Below, piece after piece: positions 32,951 through 41,616 of a stretch of DNA of 64,000 nt. A model generated the notes under the pieces. It worked only from the letters and a program-made list of their open reading frames with translations. It did not search any database and was not told where the DNA came from. This DNA is from Sneathiella sp. Lineage in GTDB: Bacteria > Pseudomonadota > Alphaproteobacteria > Sneathiellales > Sneathiellaceae. Position 1 is the stretch's first letter. Each line of letters opens with the position of its first letter. Both the position numbers and the translations under genes were made by a program. Location of the stretch: positions 57,508-121,507 of the forward strand of contig NZ_NZMB01000005.1 of NCBI RefSeq assembly GCF_002694385.1, given 5' to 3'.

Positions 32951-35290
32951 ATGCCAATATCTGTTCGGACGCTTGCCCTGACCTCAGTTTGTTATCTGGC
33001 TCTGATAACCGCCGCGCAGGCGCAATCAACAACCACCACATCAGATCCGAATAATCCGGGTCAGACACCTCGGGCAGCAGAGCAGGAGGGGGATGCGGCC
33101 GACAAATCCTCCGCCAATGTGACAACCTTGCCGCCGGTGACTGTTACGGCGGACCGCAAACAGAAGACTTTGCTGGAAACTCCGGCCAATGTCTCGACAG
33201 TGACGCGGGAGGATCTGGACCGGCGGATGGATAACGTCATCCAGGAAATCTTCCGTTACGAGCCGGGCGTTGAAGTACCGCAGCAAACATCCGGAACAGA
33301 TCCCTTTGCGAGCGCGGGTGGTATCAGCATTCGCGGCGTTGGCGGGAACCGCACGCAGGTTCTGGTGGATGGCAACCGCACGATTGAGCGTATTACCGAC
33401 TCCACGCGGGATATTGTGGAATCTTCCAATGTGAAGGCCGTGGAAATCATTCGCGGTCCCGGATCGGTTCTCTGGGGCAGTGATGCCCTTGGCGGGACGG
33501 TCAACTTCGTGACCAAAGACCCATCCGATTATCTGATGGGTGGCAAGGATTTTGGCGGATCGGCAAGCTTCAGCTATGGCAGCATCGACGAGGCCTATAC
33601 GGAATCCGTGACCGGCGCCTTCCGGATCAGCCCGAAACTGGAGGCCATGCTCGCCTTTACGCGACGCGATGGCAAGGAAGCCGACCTCGATAATGCCCGC
33701 ATTGGCGCGGATGCCCTTCAGAACTGTACGCGTAATCCCGAAGCGACCCCCTGTAACGAATTTGACCCGACCGTCAGCCAGTCAAATAATGTCCTGTCGA
33801 AGTTGGTTTATCATGTGTCCGACACCAATCAGCTTCGCCTGACCGGTGAATATTTCACCCGTCAGACACGGGTTGATCAGAATGCGGTTCTGGGATCCGA
33901 CGGAACGTCCGACATTCATCTTTATCAGCATGAACAGAATGTCGAGCGCTGGCGCCTGTCCGTGGATCAGGACTGGTTGCTTGAAACGCAGGGCTGGCTG
34001 GATCGTGTGAAGTGGCAGGTCAGCTATTCGCCCCAGAGTATTGATCGTTATGGCGACCGGTACAGGACGGTTATTGCAAGCGGTGATCAGGAGCGTCGTA
34101 TCAGCGATCAAGATTATGAAGAGACCTTTATTGAAGCGGATCTTCAGTTTGAATCCTCCTTCGATCTTGGCGCCACCACCCATGTCCTGACCTACGGATT
34201 CGATGGTGATTACGCCACAACCGATTATAACCGCGAAGATACCACCTATAACCTGACGACAGGGACCACGACGATTGCGCGGGCGGGCGGGTTCAACTTT
34301 GCTGATGCAGATACGACCCGTGCCGACCTGTATCTGCAGGATGAGATTTCCTTCATGGAGGGACGCCTCAGAATTACGCCGGGCGTGCGTTTCTCCAATT
34401 ATATCATTGATCCCAAGACGGATGGCGATTACCAGCTTGTTCCGGGCGCCGAGCCGGAAAAGAAAACGGCGCATGATCTCCAGTTCAAACTCGGTGCCAT
34501 CTATGACATTACGGATGTCTATTCGGTCTATGGCCAGTTTGCGCAAGGCTTCAAAATGCCGACCGCGCAACAGCTTTTCCAGTCACTGGATAGCCTGCCA
34601 GCTTTCGCGCTGGTTCCAAACCCCAATCTTGAACCAGAATCCGTTGACAGTTATGAGCTTGGTTTCCGGGGCGATTTCGGGAATAAGGGGTATTTCTCGA
34701 TCAACGGATTTGTCGCCAAATACAAGGACTTTATCCAGAATTTCATAGATGCCAATCCGGTTGATTACGGCCTTCCCTTGGGGACCATGGTGTTGACCTA
34801 TGACAATGCGGATTCGCTTAACCTCTGGGGTATTGAGGCGAGCGGCGCCTATCAGATCAATGACAATTTCTCAACCCGTGCCGCTCTGTCTTATCAGAAG
34901 GGCAAGATCGAGAATGATGGCGTTTCCACCACCTACAACGGTGCGCTTCCCCTGCAGCTTGTCACCGGCATCCGCTATATCGAGCCACAACACGGCTTCG
35001 ACATCGAACTGGTCGGAACCTTCCAGGCAGGGGCATCTGATGTTGCCAATCCGGCAACCGAATTTCAGCCATCCGGTTATGCCGTATTTGACATCCTGGC
35101 GGGATGGAAACCGGTTCCGAACCTGACGCTGCGGGCCGGGCTGATGAATATCTTCGATACCCGTTACTTCGGGCCGGACACGCGTGGCTTCCCGATCAAT
35201 GGCTCCGATGCCGTGAAACGGACCAACCCGATTGAGTTGCAGACGGCCCCGGGCCGCAGCTTCAAGGTCGGTTTGAGCTACGATTTCTGA
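32951..35290 (+). CDS. TonB-dependent receptor of the haem/haemoglobin/transferrin type
   Basis: 779-residue outer-membrane receptor. Seen: signal peptide ending AAQAQS (about residue 25), TonB box region LPPVTVTADR, plug domain with SIRGVGGNRTQVLVDG and EIIRGPGSVLWGSDALGGTV, a 22-strand-type barrel, FAQGFKMPTAQQLFQ with NPNLEPE (the FRAP/NPNL region) and C-terminal Phe. The His normally found between the FRAP and NPNL motifs of haem receptors is absent, so the ligand may be a different iron chelate. It is Fur-box-linked and followed by an ABC protein and ChaN. Confidence 0.88.
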   Translation: MPISVRTLALTSVCYLALITAAQAQSTTTTSDPNNPGQTPRAAEQEGDAADKSSANVTTLPPVTVTADRKQKTLLETPANVSTVTREDLDRRMDNVIQEIFRYEPGVEVPQQTSGTDPFASAGGISIRGVGGNRTQVLVDGNRTIERITDSTRDIVESSNVKAVEIIRGPGSVLWGSDALGGTVNFVTKDPSDYLMGGKDFGGSASFSYGSIDEAYTESVTGAFRISPKLEAMLAFTRRDGKEADLDNARIGADALQNCTRNPEATPCNEFDPTVSQSNNVLSKLVYHVSDTNQLRLTGEYFTRQTRVDQNAVLGSDGTSDIHLYQHEQNVERWRLSVDQDWLLETQGWLDRVKWQVSYSPQSIDRYGDRYRTVIASGDQERRISDQDYEETFIEADLQFESSFDLGATTHVLTYGFDGDYATTDYNREDTTYNLTTGTTTIARAGGFNFADADTTRADLYLQDEISFMEGRLRITPGVRFSNYIIDPKTDGDYQLVPGAEPEKKTAHDLQFKLGAIYDITDVYSVYGQFAQGFKMPTAQQLFQSLDSLPAFALVPNPNLEPESVDSYELGFRGDFGNKGYFSINGFVAKYKDFIQNFIDANPVDYGLPLGTMVLTYDNADSLNLWGIEASGAYQINDNFSTRAALSYQKGKIENDGVSTTYNGALPLQLVTGIRYIEPQHGFDIELVGTFQAGASDVANPATEFQPSGYAVFDILAGWKPVPNLTLRAGLMNIFDTRYFGPDTRGFPINGSDAVKRTNPIELQTAPGRSFKVGLSYDF

Positions 35291-35370
35291 GGGGGAACGT
35301 GTCCGCGCCCACCCCGACATTCCTGGCTGTCGCCGCGTTCTTTTAAGTATCAGTACCAGAAAGTTTCTAC

Positions 35371-37095
35371 ATGAAAGAACTCGGCAGACAGCTGTGGAAG
35401 ATACTGCGTCTCAGCTTTTTCAATCGCGCCAACAGCCATAATGTATTTCTGTACATTGTGGTTCTGGCGCTTGATCTGGCGCAAATTCCAGTATCCGTCC
35501 GTCTGATCCAGTGGACCCGCGATTTTTACGGCGCGCTGGAGGAATTCAACGTGGCAGAGGCGACCCATCAGGTGGGAGTTTATGCCCTGCTGATTGCCGC
35601 CTATTCCGGGCTCGCGCTTGCCGGTGAATATCTTCAGAAATTCCTCGTCATGCGCTGGCGGCAGGATCTGACCGGAAATATCCTCACGAACTGGTTTTCG
35701 GACAAGATATTCTGGCGGCTCCAGAACGGTTATGGCGTCGAAAAAATCGACAATCCGGATCAGCGCATTGCCGAGGATTGCCGCCTCTTTGTGGAAGAGT
35801 TTGTCCGGGAGACGCTGGATCTGATTACCTCCGTGACGGGGTTGTTCACCTATATCGCTGTCCTTTGGTCTCTGTCGAATTTTGCTCTGTCTTTGACAAT
35901 TTTCGGCTGGGATCTGGAGATTCCCCGCTATATGGTCTGGGCGGCTTTTCTGTATGTGTTTCTGGCCAGCGGTCTGACGCACTGGCTGGGATATCCCCTC
36001 AAACGCCTCAACTTTAATCAGCAGCGGCGGGAGGCGGATTTCCGGTATGAATTGGTCAAAACACGAGAGAATGCCGATCCGATTGCACTGTCCGGCTTCG
36101 AGAAGACTGAAAGGCGTCGCCTCGATTTCAAGTTTGACGGGATCGTTAATAATTGGCGCAAGCTGATCTTGCGGGAGTTTTACCTTGGCTGTTTCAAGGT
36201 CCCTTATTTCCGGACGGTTCTGCGTATCCCGCTGCTGCTCTCACTCCCGGCCTATTTCGCACGGCATGTGAGTTTCGGCGGCATGATGCAGATTGCCTCC
36301 GCTTTCCAGAATGTGGTGACAACGCTCTCCTGGTTTATCTTTGCCTATAACCGGCTGGCCGAGCTGGCGGCGACGACTAATCGTCTGGGCCAGCTGATTG
36401 AGGCGTTGGAGATTTGCAAAAACGCCACGGCGTCCGAAATCACGGTTACCAATCATGATAGCGATAGGGTGATCGTCAAGGGGCTGGAACTTAAAAGCCC
36501 GGCAGAAAAAACACTCGATATTCCGTCTGATTGGGAGTTTACGCCCGGCGAACATGTATGGATTTCCGGACCCTCAGGCCTTGGGAAAAGTACGTTCTTG
36601 AAATCGCTTGCGAATATCTGGCCCTATGGGAGAGGCGAGATCCTCATCCCCGAAGGTAAATCCAGCATCTTCATTCCGCAGCGGACGATTCCCAGCAACG
36701 CCGGCCTTTTTGAAAGCGCCGTCTATCCGCTGGCGCCGGACCGCATAAGCCCGGAAGAGGTGGCGGAGTATCTGGATATCGTCGGTCTCCCTGACTATGC
36801 ACAAGCCTTGAAGAATGGCGAAAACCCGAGTGTCGCCGGCTTTTCGGGAGGCGAAATGCAGCGTCTCGCACTGGTTCGTCTGCTGATCGAACGGCCAGAC
36901 TGGGTGTTTATGGATGAAGCGACGAGCGCCGTCGATATGGCAAGCGAGCATGACATATTCATGCGGCTGCGCGCGCAATTGCCGGAGACAACCTTCGTAC
37001 TGGTCGCTCACAGAGCCCCCGGCGGTTTTGAAGATCTGCGTCATTATCCGTTGACGCGATCGCCCTTGCCAGAAATAACCAACCCCTCAGCCTGA
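35371..37095 (+). CDS. SbmA/BacA-like ABC transporter (fused permease and ATPase)
   Basis: 574 residues. Seen: an SbmA/BacA/YddA-type membrane half with about six helices (NSHNVFLYIVVLALDL, RWQDLTGN-like RWRQDLTGNILTNWF, LKRLNFNQQRREADFRY) and an ATPase half with Walker A GPSGLGKST, signature FSGGEMQRL, Walker B WVFMDEATSAVD and switch His in LVAHR. Family members carry cobalamin, peptides or tetrapyrrole-like cargo. The neighbours suggest a role with haem or its chelate, replacing the usual HmuTUV-type importer, which is not seen here. The ribosome site is weak; it lies 80 bases after the receptor. Confidence 0.87.
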   Translation: MKELGRQLWKILRLSFFNRANSHNVFLYIVVLALDLAQIPVSVRLIQWTRDFYGALEEFNVAEATHQVGVYALLIAAYSGLALAGEYLQKFLVMRWRQDLTGNILTNWFSDKIFWRLQNGYGVEKIDNPDQRIAEDCRLFVEEFVRETLDLITSVTGLFTYIAVLWSLSNFALSLTIFGWDLEIPRYMVWAAFLYVFLASGLTHWLGYPLKRLNFNQQRREADFRYELVKTRENADPIALSGFEKTERRRLDFKFDGIVNNWRKLILREFYLGCFKVPYFRTVLRIPLLLSLPAYFARHVSFGGMMQIASAFQNVVTTLSWFIFAYNRLAELAATTNRLGQLIEALEICKNATASEITVTNHDSDRVIVKGLELKSPAEKTLDIPSDWEFTPGEHVWISGPSGLGKSTFLKSLANIWPYGRGEILIPEGKSSIFIPQRTIPSNAGLFESAVYPLAPDRISPEEVAEYLDIVGLPDYAQALKNGENPSVAGFSGGEMQRLALVRLLIERPDWVFMDEATSAVDMASEHDIFMRLRAQLPETTFVLVAHRAPGGFEDLRHYPLTRSPLPEITNPSA

Positions 37096-37111
37096 AAAGG
37101 AAAAGAATAAA

Positions 37112-37966
37112 ATGACGAAACAGTACCCACATCCAGCATCAAGCTGGCTTGATCCGAACAGCGGTGAACTGATCTCTCACCCCGCCTTGATGAAGGCGCT
37201 GGCGGGAAGCCGCGTTGTTCTGTTGGGGGAGACACATGATCAGTATGATATTCATCGTTGGCAACTTCATGTAACGGTGGCCATCCATGCCTATAACCCC
37301 AACATTGCTGTCGGTTTCGAAATGTTTCCGCGCAGCAAGCAGCCCGTGCTCGATGAATGGGTGGCGAACAAGCTGACCGAGGCGGAATTTCTGGAAAAAG
37401 TTGACTGGAAAACCGTCTGGGGCTTCCCGCCTGAACTTTATATGCCGATTTTCCGCTTTTGCCGGGAGTTTAGCGTTCCCATGCTGGCGCTTAACTGCTA
37501 TCGCGCACTGGTAACGCGCGTCGGCAAGGAAGGCTGGGACGCCATCCCGGAAGAGGAGCGGGATGGCCTGACACCGGCCAAACCGGCCACGGCGGCCTAT
37601 CGCGATTATCTGTTCAATCTTGTGAGCGGCCCGGATGGCGTTTTCCGGCAAGCGGGCGAAGAAGCGGACGCCCGGCGTAATCGGTTTGTGCGGGCGCAGC
37701 AGACCTGGGATCGCGCCTTTGCCTGCAATATTGCCGCGGCGCAGACAGGGGATAACCCGCCGCTTGTCATCGGAATTATCGGGCGGGGCCATCTGGAGTT
37801 CGGCCATGGAACGCCGTATCAGCTTGATGACCTCGGGGTTGACCGGGTGTCCGTCCTGCTGCCGTCCAATGACGAGGATGGGGGTAGGGAACAGCGGGCT
37901 GGCATTGCCCGCGCCTGCTTCCGTCTTCCCCCGGCATCGGAGAGTGAAAACCGGGCAGAGCGTTAG
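37112..37966 (+). CDS. ChaN-family haem-binding-like protein
   Basis: 284 residues of the ChaN/EreA-like fold. Seen: VVLLGETHDQYDIHRWQ near the N-terminus, VGFEMFPRSKQPVLDEW, VDWKTVWGFPPELYMPI, NIAAAQTGDNPPLVIGIIGRGHLEFGHG near the C-terminus. Known: ChaN proteins of Gram-negatives are iron-regulated and can bind haem. No signal peptide or lipobox is visible, unlike the Campylobacter lipoprotein, so it may act in the cytoplasm. Start supported by AAAAGGAAAAG. Third gene of the Fur-linked operon. Confidence 0.85.
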   Translation: MTKQYPHPASSWLDPNSGELISHPALMKALAGSRVVLLGETHDQYDIHRWQLHVTVAIHAYNPNIAVGFEMFPRSKQPVLDEWVANKLTEAEFLEKVDWKTVWGFPPELYMPIFRFCREFSVPMLALNCYRALVTRVGKEGWDAIPEEERDGLTPAKPATAAYRDYLFNLVSGPDGVFRQAGEEADARRNRFVRAQQTWDRAFACNIAAAQTGDNPPLVIGIIGRGHLEFGHGTPYQLDDLGVDRVSVLLPSNDEDGGREQRAGIARACFRLPPASESENRAER

Positions 37967-38022
37967 GACGACATGCGTCCCCGCAGGAATGGAGCGTAAA
38001 GGGGCGTCAGGCAGTTGCGCCC

Positions 38023-39459
38023 TTATTCTCCTTCAAACTGGAAAATGGCAAGGCTGCGCTCCCTCTCATTGATGGCGAGCCGCCGGTTGACGGGGGCATG
38101 GGCCCGCGAGGAGCAATTGGAGCGTTCACAGAGATAGCAGTTAAGGCCGATGTCCGTTGGCTCCACACGCTCCATATTGATGTTGTCCGAATAGATAAGG
38201 CGCGGCGCATAGGCGATGTCGCAGCCCAGACCGATGGCGAATTTCGGCGCAGGCTTGCCATGGGTGCCGCCGGATCTTGTGACGGTGCGGGCGATGGAAA
38301 AGTAACTCGCGCCTTCCGGCATCCGGATGACCTGGGTATGAACCTGATCTGGGGATTCAAAGGCCGAATGAATATTCCAGAGCGGGCAGGTTCCGCCGAA
38401 TTTGGAGAAGGGGAAGCGCCCCGCACTGAAGCGTTTGGAGACATTGCCCGCGCGGTCTATTCTGACAAAGAAAAAAGGAATGCCGCGCGCTTCGGGGCGT
38501 TGTAATGTGGACATGCGATGCGCGGCCTGTTCATAGCTGGCGCCAAAGCGATGGCTGATCAACTCGACATCATAGCGTTCGGATTCACAGGCCGCGAGAA
38601 ACGCCTGATAGGGCATCATCAGGGCGGCGGCGAAATAGTTATACAGGCTGACCCGGGCGAGGGCGAGCGTATCTTCTCCCTGCAAGCCGGACTGCAATAA
38701 CACGTCTTCGACCAGATCATCATATTCCAGCTTGGCCAGCAGGACCGCCATCTGAAACCGACGGCTGGGTTGTTCCAGCAATTCGGAAAGCAGCAATTCA
38801 TGGCTGTGCGGCTGATAGCGCCGCAAATACGGTCCCATGACATGGCTCGGCATAATGCGGATCCGGATTTTATGAGTGGCCAGCCGTTCGCTGAAGCGCA
38901 GGTTCGGTACGCCCCGGTTGAAGTTTAATACGTCCGCCATCTGTTCGGCCGCCCGATCCAGCGGATCAATATAATTGTGAATTTCATAAAACCACGCCCG
39001 CACCTTTTCGACGGGGCGGGAGGATTGCGCCAGCAGGTCAACCTTGTCGCGGTCGGTCAGCGGGTTGTCATCGGCCTGATCCCGAAGCAGGAGCTGGCTG
39101 TGCTTTTCATGCAGATGCACCAGTGCCGCCGCAATTTTTGGCGCTGATTCGAGTACAGATTCGATCTCTGCGGGGGTGATTCCCTCTGCCTCCAGAAGCG
39201 GATCTTTCAGGATTGAGGCGAAATCGGAAGCAAGCTGCACATTCGTGCTGGGTGCCAGCTCCGATATTTTGACATCAAATACCTCGGCCAGACGCAGTAG
39301 TAACTTTGCGGATACAGGACGTTGATTCGCCTCGATAAGAGTGATGTAACTCGGTGAAATATCAAGCTCTGCCGCCATTTGCGCCTGAGTCAGGCCAAGG
39401 GACTTTCTGAAGACTTTAACCCTCTGTCCAATAACGAGTTTTTCTTCCCTTTTGGGCAT
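38023..39459 (-). CDS. ScfR/RamB-type regulator beside isocitrate lyase
   Basis: 478 residues. Seen: an XRE helix-turn-helix (about 8-66; GLTQAQMAAELDISPSYIT), a central ImmA/IrrE-like region, and a C-terminal short-chain fatty acyl regulator domain (DUF2083) with FSKFGGTCPLWN and the cysteine cluster CYLCERSNC. Known relatives: RamB and PrpC/ScfR regulators of aceA and methylcitrate genes. It is divergent from aceA across a 457-base region with direct repeats, so it likely controls aceA and itself. A paralogue lies at 41617. The cysteines may bind metal or an Fe-S cluster (inference). Confidence 0.88.
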   Translation of the reverse strand: MPKREEKLVIGQRVKVFRKSLGLTQAQMAAELDISPSYITLIEANQRPVSAKLLLRLAEVFDVKISELAPSTNVQLASDFASILKDPLLEAEGITPAEIESVLESAPKIAAALVHLHEKHSQLLLRDQADDNPLTDRDKVDLLAQSSRPVEKVRAWFYEIHNYIDPLDRAAEQMADVLNFNRGVPNLRFSERLATHKIRIRIMPSHVMGPYLRRYQPHSHELLLSELLEQPSRRFQMAVLLAKLEYDDLVEDVLLQSGLQGEDTLALARVSLYNYFAAALMMPYQAFLAACESERYDVELISHRFGASYEQAAHRMSTLQRPEARGIPFFFVRIDRAGNVSKRFSAGRFPFSKFGGTCPLWNIHSAFESPDQVHTQVIRMPEGASYFSIARTVTRSGGTHGKPAPKFAIGLGCDIAYAPRLIYSDNINMERVEPTDIGLNCYLCERSNCSSRAHAPVNRRLAINERERSLAIFQFEGE

Positions 39460-39916
39460 GTGACAAACCTTACATTTGACGGATTAACTTACTTACTGTT
39501 GTGACAGGGTGACGCTAATTCTACAAAAAATGGATGCGTTAAAAAATTACATTACTAATCTTACAAAAAATGATCAACCGGATAGGCAAGGATTGGGAAA
39601 TGAGGGTGTCACGGGACAATGTCAGGATAGGTGAAGGCCGGAGGAAGTCCGTCTTTCGCATGATCTGTCAGATCGGGTCAGCCTTTTTACCGGGCGTCAT
39701 GAAATATTCAGACGCATTGCCTGTCCGATTGGCGGTGTCCCCGCGGGGGCTTCGTGATATCGGGGACATGGGGTTGGGAGTATCGACGTCCAAGACCTGC
39801 CGCCCTTACCGTGAAAAACGAAGCCCCCACACCGTTATGCCTTTCCTTGCGGCGGGTTTCTGACCGGTCGAAATTTCCACTCAAAATTTTATTTCCCCAC
39901 ACAGAAAGGACTATTC
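39460..39916. other. Divergent regulatory region between ScfR-type gene and aceA
   Basis: 457 bases. The ScfR side is AT-rich and carries two direct repeats (39515-39532 and 39555-39572). AGAAAGGA precedes the aceA start. The short frame at 39570-39863 starts inside the second repeat and has no recognisable motif; I do not call it a gene. Confidence 0.55.
39515..39572 (+). repeat. Two 18-bp direct repeats, 40 bases apart, upstream of aceA
   Basis: CTAATTCTACAAAAAATG (39515-39532) and CTAATCTTACAAAAAATG (39555-39572) match at 16 of 18 positions. The 40-base period is close to four helical turns, placing both on one face of the DNA. Likely binding sites for the divergently encoded regulator. 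Confidence 0.65.
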
Positions 39917-41536
39917 ATGCAACGCGGTAAGTCATATTCCGAAATCCGTGCCGAAGTTCTGGCGCGTTATCCCTCGGGCCAGACAGCAGGAGGCGTCAGT
40001 GTCGATGATATTGTACAGCTCCGCATCCAGAACAGCTTCGATACCCATCTTGATATTGCCCGCGCCATGGCAACGGTGATGCGGGAGGATATGGCAGCCT
40101 ATGATGTAGATAGCTCGAAATTCACCCAGTCTCTCGGCTGCTGGTCCGGTTTTCATGCGCAGCAGATGATCAAGTCCGTCAAGCGTCTTCGGGGGTCGGC
40201 TAAAGGCGTTTATGTCTATCTGTCCGGCTGGATGGTGGCCGGTCTTCGTAACCGCTGGGGTCACCTGCCGGACCAGTCGATGCATGAGAAGACAGCGGTT
40301 GCCGAGCTTATCCAGGAGATTTACACCTCCCTCCGCCAAGCGGATGAAGTCGTACTCAATGATCTGTTCAAGGATTTGAAAGCGGCCCGTGCGGCAGGCA
40401 ATGAACAGGCCGCTCAGAAGGCCATTGAGGCCATCGACAATTTTGAAACCCATGTAGTGCCGATCATTGCGGATATCGACGCTGGTTTTGGCAATGAGCA
40501 TGCAACCTATCTGCTGGCGAAAGAGCTGATCAAGGCAGGCGCCTGCTGCCTGCAGATTGAAAACCAGGTCTCCGATGCCAAGCAGTGCGGCCATCAGGAC
40601 GGTAAAGTAACCGTTCCACGCGAAGATTTCATCGACAAGCTGCGTGCCTGCCGCCTGGCGTTTGAGGAACTCGGTGTGGATGACGGTGTGATTGTCGCAC
40701 GGACAGACAGCCTGGGCGCTGGTTTGACGCAGAAAGTGCCGGTCAGCTTTGAAGCAGGCGATCTTGCCGCAGACTATATTAAATGGCTGAAAACAGAGCC
40801 GATCACGGCCACGAATCCCATGCGGGATGGGGAGCTTGCTCTCTTCCAGAATGGTGAATTTGTCCGTCCTGTCCGGCTCGCCAATGGTCTTTTCCCGTTC
40901 AAGGAAGGGTCCGGCCGGGATCGTGTGGTGGAAGATTGCATTGCTTCCCTGACGCAGGGCGGGGCCGACCTTCTCTGGATCGAAACCGATACTCCGAATG
41001 TGGATGAAATTGCCTCCATGGTGGCAGACGTGCGCAAGGCGGTTCCGAACGCGAAGCTTGCCTATAACAACTCGCCTTCCTTTAACTGGACCCTCAATCT
41101 CCGCAAGCAGGTACGGCAGCAGTGGATAGAGGAAGGCAAAATTGCCGCCGATGAATATCCGGATGGTAATGAGTTGATGAAGGCTGACTATGATCAGACG
41201 GCGCTTGGTCGTGAGGCGGATGAGCGGCTGCGTGCGTTCCAGGGAGATATTTCTGCCCGCGCAGGCGTTTTCCATAACCTGATTACCCTGCCGACCTTCC
41301 ATCTGACTGCGAAATCTGTCGACGAACTGTCCCGCGGCTACTTTGGCGAAGATCGGATGCTGGCCTATGTCGGCACTGTTCAGCGCGAAGAAATCCGCCG
41401 CGGCATTTCCGCCGTCAAGCATCAGCATGAAGTTGGCTCGGACCTTGGCGATACCTTCAAGGAAATGGTCGGCGGCAGCCGCGCCCTCAAAGCAGGTGGT
41501 GAAGCGAACACCATGAACCAGTTCGCCGCTGAATAA
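39917..41536 (+). CDS. aceA: Isocitrate lyase
   Basis: 539 residues. Cleaves isocitrate to glyoxylate and succinate, first step of the glyoxylate shunt needed to grow on acetyl-CoA-yielding substrates. Seen: barrel motifs VPIIADIDAGFGNEHATY and CLQIENQVSDAKQCGHQDGK, with Cys224 as the catalytic cysteine in KQCGH (instead of KKCGH), and AYNNSPSFNW. The length and QCGH variant match the larger Pseudomonas-type enzyme. Single-gene unit with its own terminator; control probably by the adjacent ScfR-type protein. Malate synthase is not in the window. Confidence 0.95.
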   Translation: MQRGKSYSEIRAEVLARYPSGQTAGGVSVDDIVQLRIQNSFDTHLDIARAMATVMREDMAAYDVDSSKFTQSLGCWSGFHAQQMIKSVKRLRGSAKGVYVYLSGWMVAGLRNRWGHLPDQSMHEKTAVAELIQEIYTSLRQADEVVLNDLFKDLKAARAAGNEQAAQKAIEAIDNFETHVVPIIADIDAGFGNEHATYLLAKELIKAGACCLQIENQVSDAKQCGHQDGKVTVPREDFIDKLRACRLAFEELGVDDGVIVARTDSLGAGLTQKVPVSFEAGDLAADYIKWLKTEPITATNPMRDGELALFQNGEFVRPVRLANGLFPFKEGSGRDRVVEDCIASLTQGGADLLWIETDTPNVDEIASMVADVRKAVPNAKLAYNNSPSFNWTLNLRKQVRQQWIEEGKIAADEYPDGNELMKADYDQTALGREADERLRAFQGDISARAGVFHNLITLPTFHLTAKSVDELSRGYFGEDRMLAYVGTVQREEIRRGISAVKHQHEVGSDLGDTFKEMVGGSRALKAGGEANTMNQFAAE

Positions 41537-41563
41537 TCAATATTCCGATATTGCTGTGGGAGG

Positions 41564-41593
41564 GGCGGGCTTTCGGGCCCGCCTTTCTTTTTT
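41564..41593 (+). terminator. Terminator after aceA
   Basis: Stem GGCGGGC / GCCCGCC with a TTTCGG loop, followed by a T-rich run. It separates aceA from the convergent regulator gene. Confidence 0.85.
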
Positions 41594-41616
41594 GCTCGCC
41601 TTAGGATGCGGAGGCA

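Noticed and set aside
39932-41428. 498-residue open frame on the minus strand
   Set aside because: Mirror of isocitrate lyase, which has unmistakable catalytic motifs.
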